DNA from: Bacteriovoracaceae bacterium | GTDB lineage: Bacteria > Bdellovibrionota > Bacteriovoracia > Bacteriovoracales > Bacteriovoracaceae | Assembly (NCBI GenBank): GCA_003245675.1 | Contig: QKCN01000124.1 | Coordinates: forward strand, 1-64,000 | Direction: 5' to 3' | Length of the DNA: 64,000 bases | Part shown: positions 18,484 to 27,564 of the stretch, one piece after another | Layout: every line of letters begins with the position of its first letter | How positions within the stretch are numbered: position 1 is the first letter of the stretch | Notes under the pieces: model-generated | What the model was told of the DNA's origin: nothing | Databases searched by the model: none | The model's input: only the letters and a program-made list of their open reading frames with translations | Made by a program: the position numbers and the translations under genes

Positions 18484-19269
18484 ATGAAACTAAATAAAAG
18501 CATAATTGGCATGATCCATGTGGATGCTTTAGCTGGAACTCCCCATTATAAGGGGAGTTTTCAGTCTATAGTGGATAAAGCTTTGGATGAGGCGTGCACT
18601 TATCAAAAAGCAGGCATTGATATTCTCATGATTGAGAATATGTTCGATGTCCCTTATATGAATAGGAAGGTGGGACCTGAGATTACGGCCTCCATGGCGG
18701 TGATTGCGCGTGAGATTAAGCGGGAAATCAATCTTCCTTTGGGAATGCAAATTTTGGCCGGCGCCAATAACGACGCTATGGCCGCATCTCTTGTTTCGGG
18801 AGCGGATTTTATTAGCGCCGAAGGATTTGTTTTTTCTCATATTGCCGACGAAGGACAGATGGATGCTTGTGCCGGAGAGTTGATGCGTTATCGCAAAGAA
18901 ATTGGCGCCCAAAATGTGAAGGTTTTTTGCGATATCAAAAAGAAGCATTCCTCTCATGCCTTGACTTCAGATGTGGATATTGTGGAGACGGCCAAGGCGG
19001 CGGAGTTCTTTTTGAGTGATGGCGTTATTGTGACAGGTGCCAGCACGGGGGCCATTGCTTCCGTGGATGAACTAAAGGCAACCAAAGCGGCCGTAAAAAT
19101 CCCAGTCTTGATTGGCTCAGGAGTGACTTTGGACAATGTGGATCAGTATCTAGCTTATGCTGATGCCATCATCGTCGGTTCCCATTTTAAAGAGGGTGGC
19201 TTTTGGCGTAACCCCGTTTCCGAAAAAATTGTAAAACGCTTTATGGAGAAGGTTGCATCTTTGCGTTAA
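18484..19269 (+). CDS. BtpA/SgcQ family protein
   Basis: IIGMIHVDALAGTPHYKG, AGIDILMIENMFDVPY, GADFISAEGF, DIKKKHSSHAL, VPVLIGSGVT-like (IPVLIGSGVTLDNV), AIIVGSHFKEGG. Confidence 0.85.
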   Translation: MKLNKSIIGMIHVDALAGTPHYKGSFQSIVDKALDEACTYQKAGIDILMIENMFDVPYMNRKVGPEITASMAVIAREIKREINLPLGMQILAGANNDAMAASLVSGADFISAEGFVFSHIADEGQMDACAGELMRYRKEIGAQNVKVFCDIKKKHSSHALTSDVDIVETAKAAEFFLSDGVIVTGASTGAIASVDELKATKAAVKIPVLIGSGVTLDNVDQYLAYADAIIVGSHFKEGGFWRNPVSEKIVKRFMEKVASLR

Positions 19270-19292
19270 CTCCATATAATAAATTCTTCAGC

Positions 19293-19367
19293 GGTCCCAT
19301 AGTTAAACGGATATAACGGGTCTTTCCTAAAGATCAATTAGAGGTTCGATTCCTCTTGGGACCGCCA
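19293..19367 (+). tRNA. tRNA-Arg(CCT), CCA end encoded
   Basis: GGTCCCA...TGGGACC acceptor, anticodon loop TTCCTAA, T-arm AGAGG TTCGATT CCTCT, discriminator G then CCA. Confidence 0.93.
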
Positions 19368-19416
19368 CTTTAGGTACGTGGATACTTTTGCTAAGCGCTG
19401 CTCAAAGGAGATTTAC

Positions 19417-19650
19417 GTGAGAAATTTTCTACCAATACTTCTTAAACATTACGGCATGGGGATTATTATCCTAATTCTTTGGAAGTTAAATCCAGAGTTT
19501 ATGTACAAAATAGGCAATACGCCTTGGTGGGTAAAAAAATTTGGCAAAGAGAAAACTCGTGCAGTGATGCTCATTATTGGGATAATTTTATTAGTATTTG
19601 GTTTTTTGTCCCATATGAAGTTGGTCTATTTTAGCAAAAGATTAATCTAA
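19417..19650 (+). CDS. Small membrane protein
   Basis: AAAGGAG RBS before GTG 19417; two hydrophobic segments (FLPILLKHYGMGIIILILW; AVMLIIGIILLVFGFL). Confidence 0.6.
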   Translation: MRNFLPILLKHYGMGIIILILWKLNPEFMYKIGNTPWWVKKFGKEKTRAVMLIIGIILLVFGFLSHMKLVYFSKRLI

Positions 19651-19788
19651 GCGAGTTGAAATTTCTTTTAGGCGTCTTTTTCAAAACTTTTAACATTGTA
19701 ACTTTTTCATTCCATTATATTTTTCTGGGGAGAGGAGAGCTCTGCTGCTATTATCGCCGCTAATTGTATTTAAATGAAATGAGGTTTT

Positions 19789-20259
19789 ATGAAAAAAATA
19801 TTGGCCGGTTTATTGGTTCTTTCAAGTGGTTCTTGCTTTGCGACTAATACTGCGGAAGTCCTGTGTTACAGCGAAACAGCTTCCCTGACTTATAATTTGC
19901 AAATTTCTTATGATCAAAATAGGGAAGGATACAAAAGAGAAGTTAGCTTGAAAATTTATTCTAAAACAAAAAATAAAGTGTTAACCGCACTCACTGCTCC
20001 AATCAGTCGAGCACAGACCGAATATTGGAGACCAGATGGTGATCCTGCTTATAACCTCTACGAGGTTGCGATGAAAAAGGCAAATCGAATTGTCGAGACA
20101 GGTAAGCCCATTAGTAAAATGAATATTTTTCTTTTCCCATTTTCAGATGATGAGTTAAAGAAGATGACTGTTGAATTTAAAACGAAGCAACCTGGTGAAG
20201 ACTACAGAAGCTATAAAAGAAATATGATGTGCAAAGTCTTTAATGACTTATTGCTGTAG
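19789..20259 (+). CDS. Small secreted protein of unknown function
   Basis: 156 aa, signal peptide MKKILAGLLVLSSGSCFA. Confidence 0.65.
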   Translation: MKKILAGLLVLSSGSCFATNTAEVLCYSETASLTYNLQISYDQNREGYKREVSLKIYSKTKNKVLTALTAPISRAQTEYWRPDGDPAYNLYEVAMKKANRIVETGKPISKMNIFLFPFSDDELKKMTVEFKTKQPGEDYRSYKRNMMCKVFNDLLL

Positions 20260-20314
20260 AGAATGTTCTGATAAAAGAAGTCCAAGAAACATCCTCAAAT
20301 TAATTTGGGGACTC

Positions 20315-21424
20315 TTACAGTCCAGGTGTCCCCATGAAATAGAGTTGCTCGACACAAGCATTAATTGCCTCTCGAGCGCCAAGCAATAAGAGAATGTCGG
20401 TTGCTGATAATCCTTCCTGCTCATGTCCTTGATTATTTTTTGTTTCATTTAACTTATTGTTGATATAGCCATCGAGAGCAAATATCGCATCTTTGATATT
20501 TTCTTTGGCCGTTTGTGATAGAGGATTTTCAAAAACGGAACGAGTAATTTGACATTGAAGCATATCTAATTCTTCCATTTTTTTTGTTACTTCGAGTGAT
20601 GTTCCGGGATTTTTTTCAAGATACTCTTCAAGCGAAAGACAGCGAAAGTAGTTTCCGTACTTCGGACATCCGCCAAAGATAATATGAGGCTTTCCTTTGA
20701 CATGGTAACATCTTCGACTATTGATGCCGTAAACCTTGAATACATTTTCTAGTTTTTGAATGGCATAGGGTTGTGATTTGATGTAGCCATTTTTTGAATA
20801 GGAAAGTTCTGGCGAAATATAGGTGAAGCCATGATATTCCTGAGACGGTTTTTCTTTTTTGGAGAATTGGTTTTGCCGTATGGCGATAATATCTCCTGGC
20901 CTTGGGGCTTCTCCAACCTCTCTTTCGCGGCAAAGAGGAGAGTTAAGCCAAAAATTTATTTCCTCTTGGCTAGTATAGCGATGCGATGGCAAAATATTTC
21001 CTGTGACAAGGGCATTATTCCAGCAGTTGGGGCCATGGCAACTAGGGTTGGAATTTGCTCGAGAAGCGATCTCTTGGGGGAGAAGAGTGGTGATATTCAC
21101 CGAGCAGAACTTATCAGTACATACACACTCAGGAATTTGAAAGTTTTCTTTTTGCGCAATTTCTTTTTTGTTGAACTCAATTAGAGCTAAAATTTGTTTT
21201 TTTAGTACAGAACATTTATCTGCTTTAAGAACGACTTGTTGATCTTCTTTATTATCAATTGTGAAATAATTGTCTCGTAATTTCTCATTTCCGGTAATTG
21301 TTTTGCTATAGCTTGCTTCAATCTTCTCTCCTGCAACAGTGAATTGTGCATATATGTTGAGCGGAAATATAAATATGAGACTCACTATGCTTGCATATGT
21401 TTTTAGGACATTAATTGGTTTCAT
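20315..21424 (-). CDS. Secreted Cys/His protein (putative papain/NlpC-like fold), paralogue of 33287..34468
   Basis: Signal peptide; CHGPNCWNNALVTGNILPS...RPGDIIAI...YHGFTYIS...KNGYIKSQPYAIQKLENVFKVY; Cys-rich. Confidence 0.6.
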   Translation of the reverse strand: MKPINVLKTYASIVSLIFIFPLNIYAQFTVAGEKIEASYSKTITGNEKLRDNYFTIDNKEDQQVVLKADKCSVLKKQILALIEFNKKEIAQKENFQIPECVCTDKFCSVNITTLLPQEIASRANSNPSCHGPNCWNNALVTGNILPSHRYTSQEEINFWLNSPLCREREVGEAPRPGDIIAIRQNQFSKKEKPSQEYHGFTYISPELSYSKNGYIKSQPYAIQKLENVFKVYGINSRRCYHVKGKPHIIFGGCPKYGNYFRCLSLEEYLEKNPGTSLEVTKKMEELDMLQCQITRSVFENPLSQTAKENIKDAIFALDGYINNKLNETKNNQGHEQEGLSATDILLLLGAREAINACVEQLYFMGTPGL

Positions 21425-21566
21425 TTGTGGGCTCCAGAGGGGTACTCCCCACTATAATTCTATAGAAAATTAATGTCTGGAGCTAGCTTGTAATTTATAC
21501 CACGGACAATGACCGAGCAACTCGCTCGGTTTCTAACGTTCTTCAATAAAATTCCGATGAGCTGGT

Positions 21567-22787
21567 ATGGTACGTGTACTTAGCTTGTTGATATTTCTTT
21601 TATCCAGTTTTGCTGTTTGGGGTTCTAATCCTTATTGCTCGCAATTTTTCTATAAGCCTCAATCTGCCTACTATCACGAAGTCAAAAAAAGTTTCCAATC
21701 TGTTATCAAGCGAAACAAGCCTGTTATTGTTGCTCATGGCAAGAATACAAATATAGCCCCAGAGTCTACTTGGAAGAATATGGAATATTCTCTTAGTAAG
21801 GGAGAGGAGTGGATTTCTTGTCTGGAAATTGATGCGCAGATTACCCGTGATGGTCAATTTGTTGTTGCGCATGATCCAACTTTTCATCGTTTAATGGAGG
21901 GCTATCAAACTCCACAGGTGCAAATTGATCGTTTTTGGAGAGAGCACTACGATCTTGCCAAGTCTAAAGAAGGGCAGTGGGATTTTGGTCTTTTTGATGA
22001 AGTCTATTGGTATAAATTTAATGAAATCAAAAAGAATTTTGCTATTACTGATCCCAATACTCATCTTGATCATGAGGTCATTGGTTTGGATGAGATTTTA
22101 AAAAGCATTGAAACTCCTGGTCAAATGAAAATTCCGCGTCATGTGGCTCAGTCGCGCGCACCACCTTATCAGCAAGTGACTATTCCGGAAGAAGTTGTTG
22201 AGGTGAACCAGGACTTGATCATTTATGTGGATTTAAAGGCCACCAATCATCTTGCTCGTAGACTCGAAGGTCTTTCTGATTGGCATTGGATTCGCAATTC
22301 ATGGAGTTTAGAGCAGTTGACTGATTTTACTCGTGAAACCATCCAGAGTTTGTCGTCTTCTCTTTTTAAATACAGCGCTCATGGAAAAGTTTTTATTACA
22401 GTTCGTCATCCTCAAGTTGCACAGATGGTGCGTGATATTGATCCCCATATTAATTTTATGGTGAGTACTGAGCTTGTTGGTGTGGACAGCTCGGCCGATG
22501 ATTTTATTAGAGAAATGAGTAAGTTTTTATACCTTGAGCCAGAGCTTGTTGAAGTAAAATTTTTGCCCCATATTTTAGATCCCAAAGTTCGTATGTGGGC
22601 CAAGCAAAATCACTTACAGCTTTTTTTTAATCAAATTAAAGAAGTGGATATGCGCCAATTTGAGGGGATTTACAAGGATGATCTTCCTCGTCTTTTAGAC
22701 GACTTATTAAAAGAAGGGGATGATATTATGCTACAGACCAATACCGTTGAAGCGTTGAAAAGCTATCTTCGTTCTCGATATCCTTAA
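21567..22787 (+). CDS. Divergent glycerophosphodiester phosphodiesterase-like protein
   Basis: Signal peptide; VIVAHGKNTNIAPESTWKNMEYSL, EIDAQITRDGQFVVAHDPTF match the GDPD layout, with HR changed to HG. Confidence 0.7.
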   Translation: MVRVLSLLIFLLSSFAVWGSNPYCSQFFYKPQSAYYHEVKKSFQSVIKRNKPVIVAHGKNTNIAPESTWKNMEYSLSKGEEWISCLEIDAQITRDGQFVVAHDPTFHRLMEGYQTPQVQIDRFWREHYDLAKSKEGQWDFGLFDEVYWYKFNEIKKNFAITDPNTHLDHEVIGLDEILKSIETPGQMKIPRHVAQSRAPPYQQVTIPEEVVEVNQDLIIYVDLKATNHLARRLEGLSDWHWIRNSWSLEQLTDFTRETIQSLSSSLFKYSAHGKVFITVRHPQVAQMVRDIDPHINFMVSTELVGVDSSADDFIREMSKFLYLEPELVEVKFLPHILDPKVRMWAKQNHLQLFFNQIKEVDMRQFEGIYKDDLPRLLDDLLKEGDDIMLQTNTVEALKSYLRSRYP

Positions 22788-22811
22788 TGTTTATTTGAGG
22801 AGTTATTTTAT

Positions 22812-23579
22812 ATGAAATTTCTTTTGCAATCACCTGTTGTTTTTAAGGGTAAAAATTGGACATTAAAAGAATATCAGGAAACATTTATTCAAGAGCAAGA
22901 GGGGTCTTGTTTAGGTCTTTCTCAGGAAATTGATTGGAAAATTCCTGCTTCTTTGCAATTAAAGGTCGATGAAAAAGGCAAGTTAAAGGCATTTTTCGGT
23001 GATACAACGGTGATTAAACTTAGAGAGCAAAAAGATTTGGATTTTTTTTCATCCCTACAAAAATCATTGCATCAACATCTGGGAGATTGCTTGGCCAGTC
23101 CTTTGCATTCTGAGACCTTTCATATGACAACTCATGATTTGAGTAATGGTCCTCAATTGCAAGCTTTGCAAAGTAATATGAAAGAAAATGAGAAGCGACT
23201 GCGCCCATTTTTAACAGAACTTCGCTCCTTCTTGCGCGAAAATCCTCAAGAGGGCCCTTTGCGTATGCGCTGTACTAACTTATATCCTTGTTTGAATATT
23301 TCAATTTTAGCGGCTTTGGTGCCAGCAGATGAGGAGAGTTTTAAAAAGCTTGCTGCGATTTATAATTTTGTTGATAAAATTTCTTACTTGGATTATTGGC
23401 CTCGCTTTCATATCACAATGGCTTATTTCTTTCCTCGAAAAATGACCGCGTCAGAAAGTTTATTGATTGGGAAGACACTGCAGCAATATAATCCTATAAA
23501 TTATGAATTTGAATTGAATTTATCAGAATTGGTTTATCAATATTTCATAGATATGAATTCTTATCGAGATCAGCTTTGA
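22812..23579 (+). CDS. 2H phosphoesterase superfamily-like protein
   Basis: Two HxT motifs, FHMTTHDL (aa ~104) and RFHITMAYF (aa ~200). Confidence 0.55.
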   Translation: MKFLLQSPVVFKGKNWTLKEYQETFIQEQEGSCLGLSQEIDWKIPASLQLKVDEKGKLKAFFGDTTVIKLREQKDLDFFSSLQKSLHQHLGDCLASPLHSETFHMTTHDLSNGPQLQALQSNMKENEKRLRPFLTELRSFLRENPQEGPLRMRCTNLYPCLNISILAALVPADEESFKKLAAIYNFVDKISYLDYWPRFHITMAYFFPRKMTASESLLIGKTLQQYNPINYEFELNLSELVYQYFIDMNSYRDQL

Positions 23580-24034
23580 TCTTCGTCTTTAAATATTTTT
23601 TGGATGCCAATTAATTCTGAATTAATATCTTTGATGAGTTTTTGAATGTTCAAAAGGCGCAATTTGACTTGCTTTTCTAATTCAGCTTTTTGCTCTTTAA
23701 AGTCTTCTGCCATTTTTTTCTTTTTTTCTTCCAGCAGGCTTTTATTTGATTGCAGTACTTCTTGTTGAACACAAGAGAGAAGTTCTGACTTGATTTGCTC
23801 AATCATGTCACTTGAAATAATTTTTTCATTTTTTACTTTTGCTTCTTTCTCTTCCTCTTTTGAGGCTTTTGCTTCAAAGGAACGAAATTCTTGCATGGGA
23901 GATTCTTCTTCGCTATCTGCTTCGTCTTCTTCAGCTTCTTTTGCTTTGCGAAGTTCTTTCATCATATCATCTGAAAGTGTAATTTGTGCGGTAAATTCTA
24001 AGTCAGAAGATTCATCATCATCTTGATCGGCCAT
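23570..24034 (-). CDS. Acidic coiled-coil protein of unknown function
   Basis: Start likely MADQDDDESSD; Glu/Lys-rich helical composition. Confidence 0.55.
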   Translation of the reverse strand: MADQDDDESSDLEFTAQITLSDDMMKELRKAKEAEEDEADSEEESPMQEFRSFEAKASKEEEKEAKVKNEKIISSDMIEQIKSELLSCVQQEVLQSNKSLLEEKKKKMAEDFKEQKAELEKQVKLRLLNIQKLIKDINSELIGIQKIFKDEDQS

Positions 24035-24235
24035 ACATTCCCCAAAGAAGAAGTTTTCTATACAATAGTTTATCAAAAAGAAAAAAGTATGCTGCTAGGA
24101 TTTTATTTCCGATATTTCTTGATGCCCTTTGTCGGGTAATTGGTAATTGCATATATCTCAGAATCATTTACAATAAGTATATATCTACAAAATTTAATAG
24201 TTATGCCTGTTTGATAAATCAAGGAAGATAGTGCT

Positions 24236-27200
24236 ATGAAAAAAAAGACTCTGCTTAAGCGTGATCCTCAATGGTATAAAGATGCAATTATTTATGAAGT
24301 CCATGTAAAAACTTTTTGTGATAAAAATGGCGATGGCATTGGTGATTTTAAAGGTTTGACTAGCAAATTGGATTATCTTGAAAATCTTGGCGTAACAGCA
24401 ATCTGGTTACTTCCTTTTTATCCTTCTCCACTGCGCGATGATGGTTATGATACTGCTGATTACATGGATGTTAATCCTCAATATGGAACCCTTAAGGACT
24501 TCAAAGAGCTTTTAGCTGAGGCTCACAAAAGGGGCATTCGTGTTATTACAGAGCTCGTTCTTAACCATACTTCCAATGAGCATCAATGGTTTCAAGCTGC
24601 TCGCAAAGCTCCTCCCGGAAGTCCAGAGCGAGATTTCTATGTTTGGAGTGATAACTCCGAAAAATATAAAGATGCGCGTATTATTTTTACAGATTTTGAG
24701 GCTTCTAATTGGACTTGGGATTCAGTTGCAGGAGCTTATTATTGGCATCGTTTTTATTCTCATCAGCCCGATTTAAATTTTGATAATCCCGCAGTTCATA
24801 AGGCTTTATTTGCTGTTATCGATTATTGGTTTGGAATGGGGGTTGATGGCTTGCGCTTGGATGCCGTTCCCTACCTTTATGAACGCGAGGAAACGAATTG
24901 TGAAAACTTACCAGAGACTCATCAATTTTTAAAAAAGTTACGAGCTCATATTGATAGTAAATTTGAGGATAAAATGCTTTTGGCCGAAGCGAATCAATGG
25001 CCAGAAGATGCGGTCGATTATTTTGGGAAAGGGGATGAATGCCACATGGCCTTTCATTTTCCAATCATGCCTCGCATTTATATGTCATTGCAGGTCGAAG
25101 ATAGTTTTCCTCTAATTGATATTTTGCGCAGCACCCCTGATATTCCTGAAAATTGTCAGTGGGCAACCTTTTTGCGGAATCACGATGAGTTAACTTTAGA
25201 GATGGTGACTGATGAGGAAAGGGATCGCATGTATCGCTATTATGCACAAGATCCTAAGGCGAAAATTAATGTGGGTATCCGTCGTCGGCTAGCACCTCTT
25301 TTGCATAATAATAGAAGAAAGTTGGAATTGGTTAATATTCTTCTTTTCACTATGCCGGGAACTCCTGTCATTTATTATGGGGATGAAATTGGGATGGGAG
25401 ATAATTTTTATCTGGGAGATCGTAATGGCGTTCGGACGCCAATGCAGTGGAGCACCGACCGCAATGGTGGTTTTTCTCGAGCTAATCCTCAGGGACTGTA
25501 TTTGCCTCCGATTATTGACCCCGAATATCACTTTGAATCAGTGAATGTGGAGAATCAGGAGCGCAATCTTTTTTCATTATTATGGTGGATGAAAGGACTT
25601 ATTTCAGCGCGCAAAAAAAATAAAGCATTAGGGCGAGGTGATTTTCGCTTGATTAATTCATCTAACTCCAAAGTTTTTTCTTTTGTGAGAACTTGGAATG
25701 ATGAAAAAATTTTGGTCGTTATTAATCTTTCAAAATATGCTCAACTTACCGAAATCGAAGTTGATGCCTTTGAGGGCTATATACCCATTGAAGTTTTCAG
25801 TAAAAACAAATTCGCTGCTCTTACTAAAGATCGCTATTCACTGACTTTAGGAGGGCATGATTATTTCCTTTTTACATTAGAAGAAGGTGGGCAAGAGAGT
25901 ATTTCTCGAAAAATACCAAATATTGAGTTATCAGATGATTGGAGTAGCCTATATTTTGATTCCATGAAGCCTCTAATGGAAGGTAAAATTCTTCCTAAGT
26001 ATCTCAAACATAGCACTGAATTTATCTATGAAACTCGCACAATCAGTAATGTGAAAATTGTGGAGCAAGTTCATTACAGTCAAGAACCTCTGGCACGACT
26101 TTATGTCGTCGAAATACATTTTAGTGAAGGGACGAATGAGTTATTGCTTCTACCGGTAAATCTCGCGTTAAGTGATCAAGAAAAGCGAAATATTCCAGAG
26201 TATGAAACTTATGGGATTGCCAATGTCGTTTTAAATGGACAAGAAGCTTCCTTTTATGAGAGCCGTAAGGATTCTACCTTTCGCGATTTTCTTTTTGATA
26301 TCATTTTTAGTAAGAAAAAAATTAAAGGCCTTGCCGGAGATATTCAGGGATATTCTGGGATGCTGTTGAAAAAGTTTACTTCTAGGGGTGAGGACGTTCG
26401 CTCGCGAACTTATAAAAATGGACAAAAAGATACTTCATTTGTTTTTGCCGACAAGTTTATTTTAAAGCTTTTTAGACGCTTTAAAGAGGGAGTCAATCCT
26501 AGTGTTGAACTGCGACAACTGTTGACGGAAAAAGCAAAATTTGAGTGCGTTCCTGATTATGTTGGTAAAATTGAATATCGTCCGAATACCAATGCTCCTA
26601 TTTCTACCATTGGTATTTTGAGCGAGTTTATTGAGCGCGATGATACAGCTTGGAGCTACACTCTTTCAGCCTTAGGTCGCTTTTTTGATGCTGTTTTGGA
26701 GAGAAAGGAAGAGCTCTCCGGTTTTCAAATTGGGGTAGTGCCTTCACTCGTTGATTACAAAACTTTAGAAATGCCTGAGTTATTGCGAGAGCTCATCGGT
26801 GGCGAATTTATTGAAAATATTCGTCGACTTGCTGTCCGAACTGCTCAGATGCATTTGGCCCTAGAGCATATTTCAGATAGCAAGGATTATGCGCCAGAAG
26901 AATTCTCTCTTTTACATCAACGCTCAATGTTCCAGGCATTGCAGACAAAAGTGCGTAAAACTTTTGAACTACTCAAAAATAAAAAAAATGTGATAGATGA
27001 GGATATTATGCCGCTTTATCAAGATATCCTTGCTCGTGAAAAAGAAATTATGGATATCATGAAACGCATCACACATGACAAAATTGAAGCAACACGTATT
27101 CGGGTGCATGGCGATTATCAATTGGGTAGGGTTTTCTATACGGGAGATGATTTTAAAATCCTCGATATGGAAGGAGATCCAATTCATGCCAGTCGTACTC

Positions 27201-27556
27201 GTCGTTTTAAGCAATCTGCATTTCGTGATGTCGCTTCTATGATCCGTTCTTTTCATTATGCAACACTCGGAGCATTGCGCTGGGAGCATGCTTATCGTAA
27301 TCGTGATATAAAGTTTTTGGAAAATTGGACTGTGCCTTGGTACTCATTTGTTAGTGGCGTTTTTCTCTTTAGTTATTTGGAAGTTGCGCGAGGGGCGAGT
27401 TTTATTCCTCGTAAATCTCAGCAAATTGATGTGTTGTTAGAAATCTTTTTATTGGAGAATGCAATTGATGAATTGGCTTTTGATTTAGAGAGAAAACCTG
27501 AGGCTGTCGTCATTGGGTTGCAAGGGATTGATGACATTTTAGGGCGGATTAAGTAG
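24236..27556 (+). CDS. treS: Trehalose synthase - maltokinase fusion (TreS-Mak/Pep2)
   Basis: GH13: YEVHVKTFCDKNGDGIGDFKGL, DGYDTADYMDVNPQYGT, GVDGLRLDAVPYLYERE, RNHDELTLEM; C-terminal maltokinase RIRVHGDYQLGRVFYTGDDFKILDMEGDP. Confidence 0.95.
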   Translation: MKKKTLLKRDPQWYKDAIIYEVHVKTFCDKNGDGIGDFKGLTSKLDYLENLGVTAIWLLPFYPSPLRDDGYDTADYMDVNPQYGTLKDFKELLAEAHKRGIRVITELVLNHTSNEHQWFQAARKAPPGSPERDFYVWSDNSEKYKDARIIFTDFEASNWTWDSVAGAYYWHRFYSHQPDLNFDNPAVHKALFAVIDYWFGMGVDGLRLDAVPYLYEREETNCENLPETHQFLKKLRAHIDSKFEDKMLLAEANQWPEDAVDYFGKGDECHMAFHFPIMPRIYMSLQVEDSFPLIDILRSTPDIPENCQWATFLRNHDELTLEMVTDEERDRMYRYYAQDPKAKINVGIRRRLAPLLHNNRRKLELVNILLFTMPGTPVIYYGDEIGMGDNFYLGDRNGVRTPMQWSTDRNGGFSRANPQGLYLPPIIDPEYHFESVNVENQERNLFSLLWWMKGLISARKKNKALGRGDFRLINSSNSKVFSFVRTWNDEKILVVINLSKYAQLTEIEVDAFEGYIPIEVFSKNKFAALTKDRYSLTLGGHDYFLFTLEEGGQESISRKIPNIELSDDWSSLYFDSMKPLMEGKILPKYLKHSTEFIYETRTISNVKIVEQVHYSQEPLARLYVVEIHFSEGTNELLLLPVNLALSDQEKRNIPEYETYGIANVVLNGQEASFYESRKDSTFRDFLFDIIFSKKKIKGLAGDIQGYSGMLLKKFTSRGEDVRSRTYKNGQKDTSFVFADKFILKLFRRFKEGVNPSVELRQLLTEKAKFECVPDYVGKIEYRPNTNAPISTIGILSEFIERDDTAWSYTLSALGRFFDAVLERKEELSGFQIGVVPSLVDYKTLEMPELLRELIGGEFIENIRRLAVRTAQMHLALEHISDSKDYAPEEFSLLHQRSMFQALQTKVRKTFELLKNKKNVIDEDIMPLYQDILAREKEIMDIMKRITHDKIEATRIRVHGDYQLGRVFYTGDDFKILDMEGDPIHASRTRRFKQSAFRDVASMIRSFHYATLGALRWEHAYRNRDIKFLENWTVPWYSFVSGVFLFSYLEVARGASFIPRKSQQIDVLLEIFLLENAIDELAFDLERKPEAVVIGLQGIDDILGRIK

Positions 27557-27564
27557 GGGGATTT

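Noticed and set aside
18529-18957. 142-aa minus-strand ORF antisense to the BtpA-like gene
   Set aside because: Shadow ORF of a conserved CDS.
20290-20335. Stem-like sequence GGGGAC...GTCCCC with CAAATTAATTTG palindrome between convergent genes
   Set aside because: Arms are short and no T-run follows; probably a weak terminator region but not supportable.
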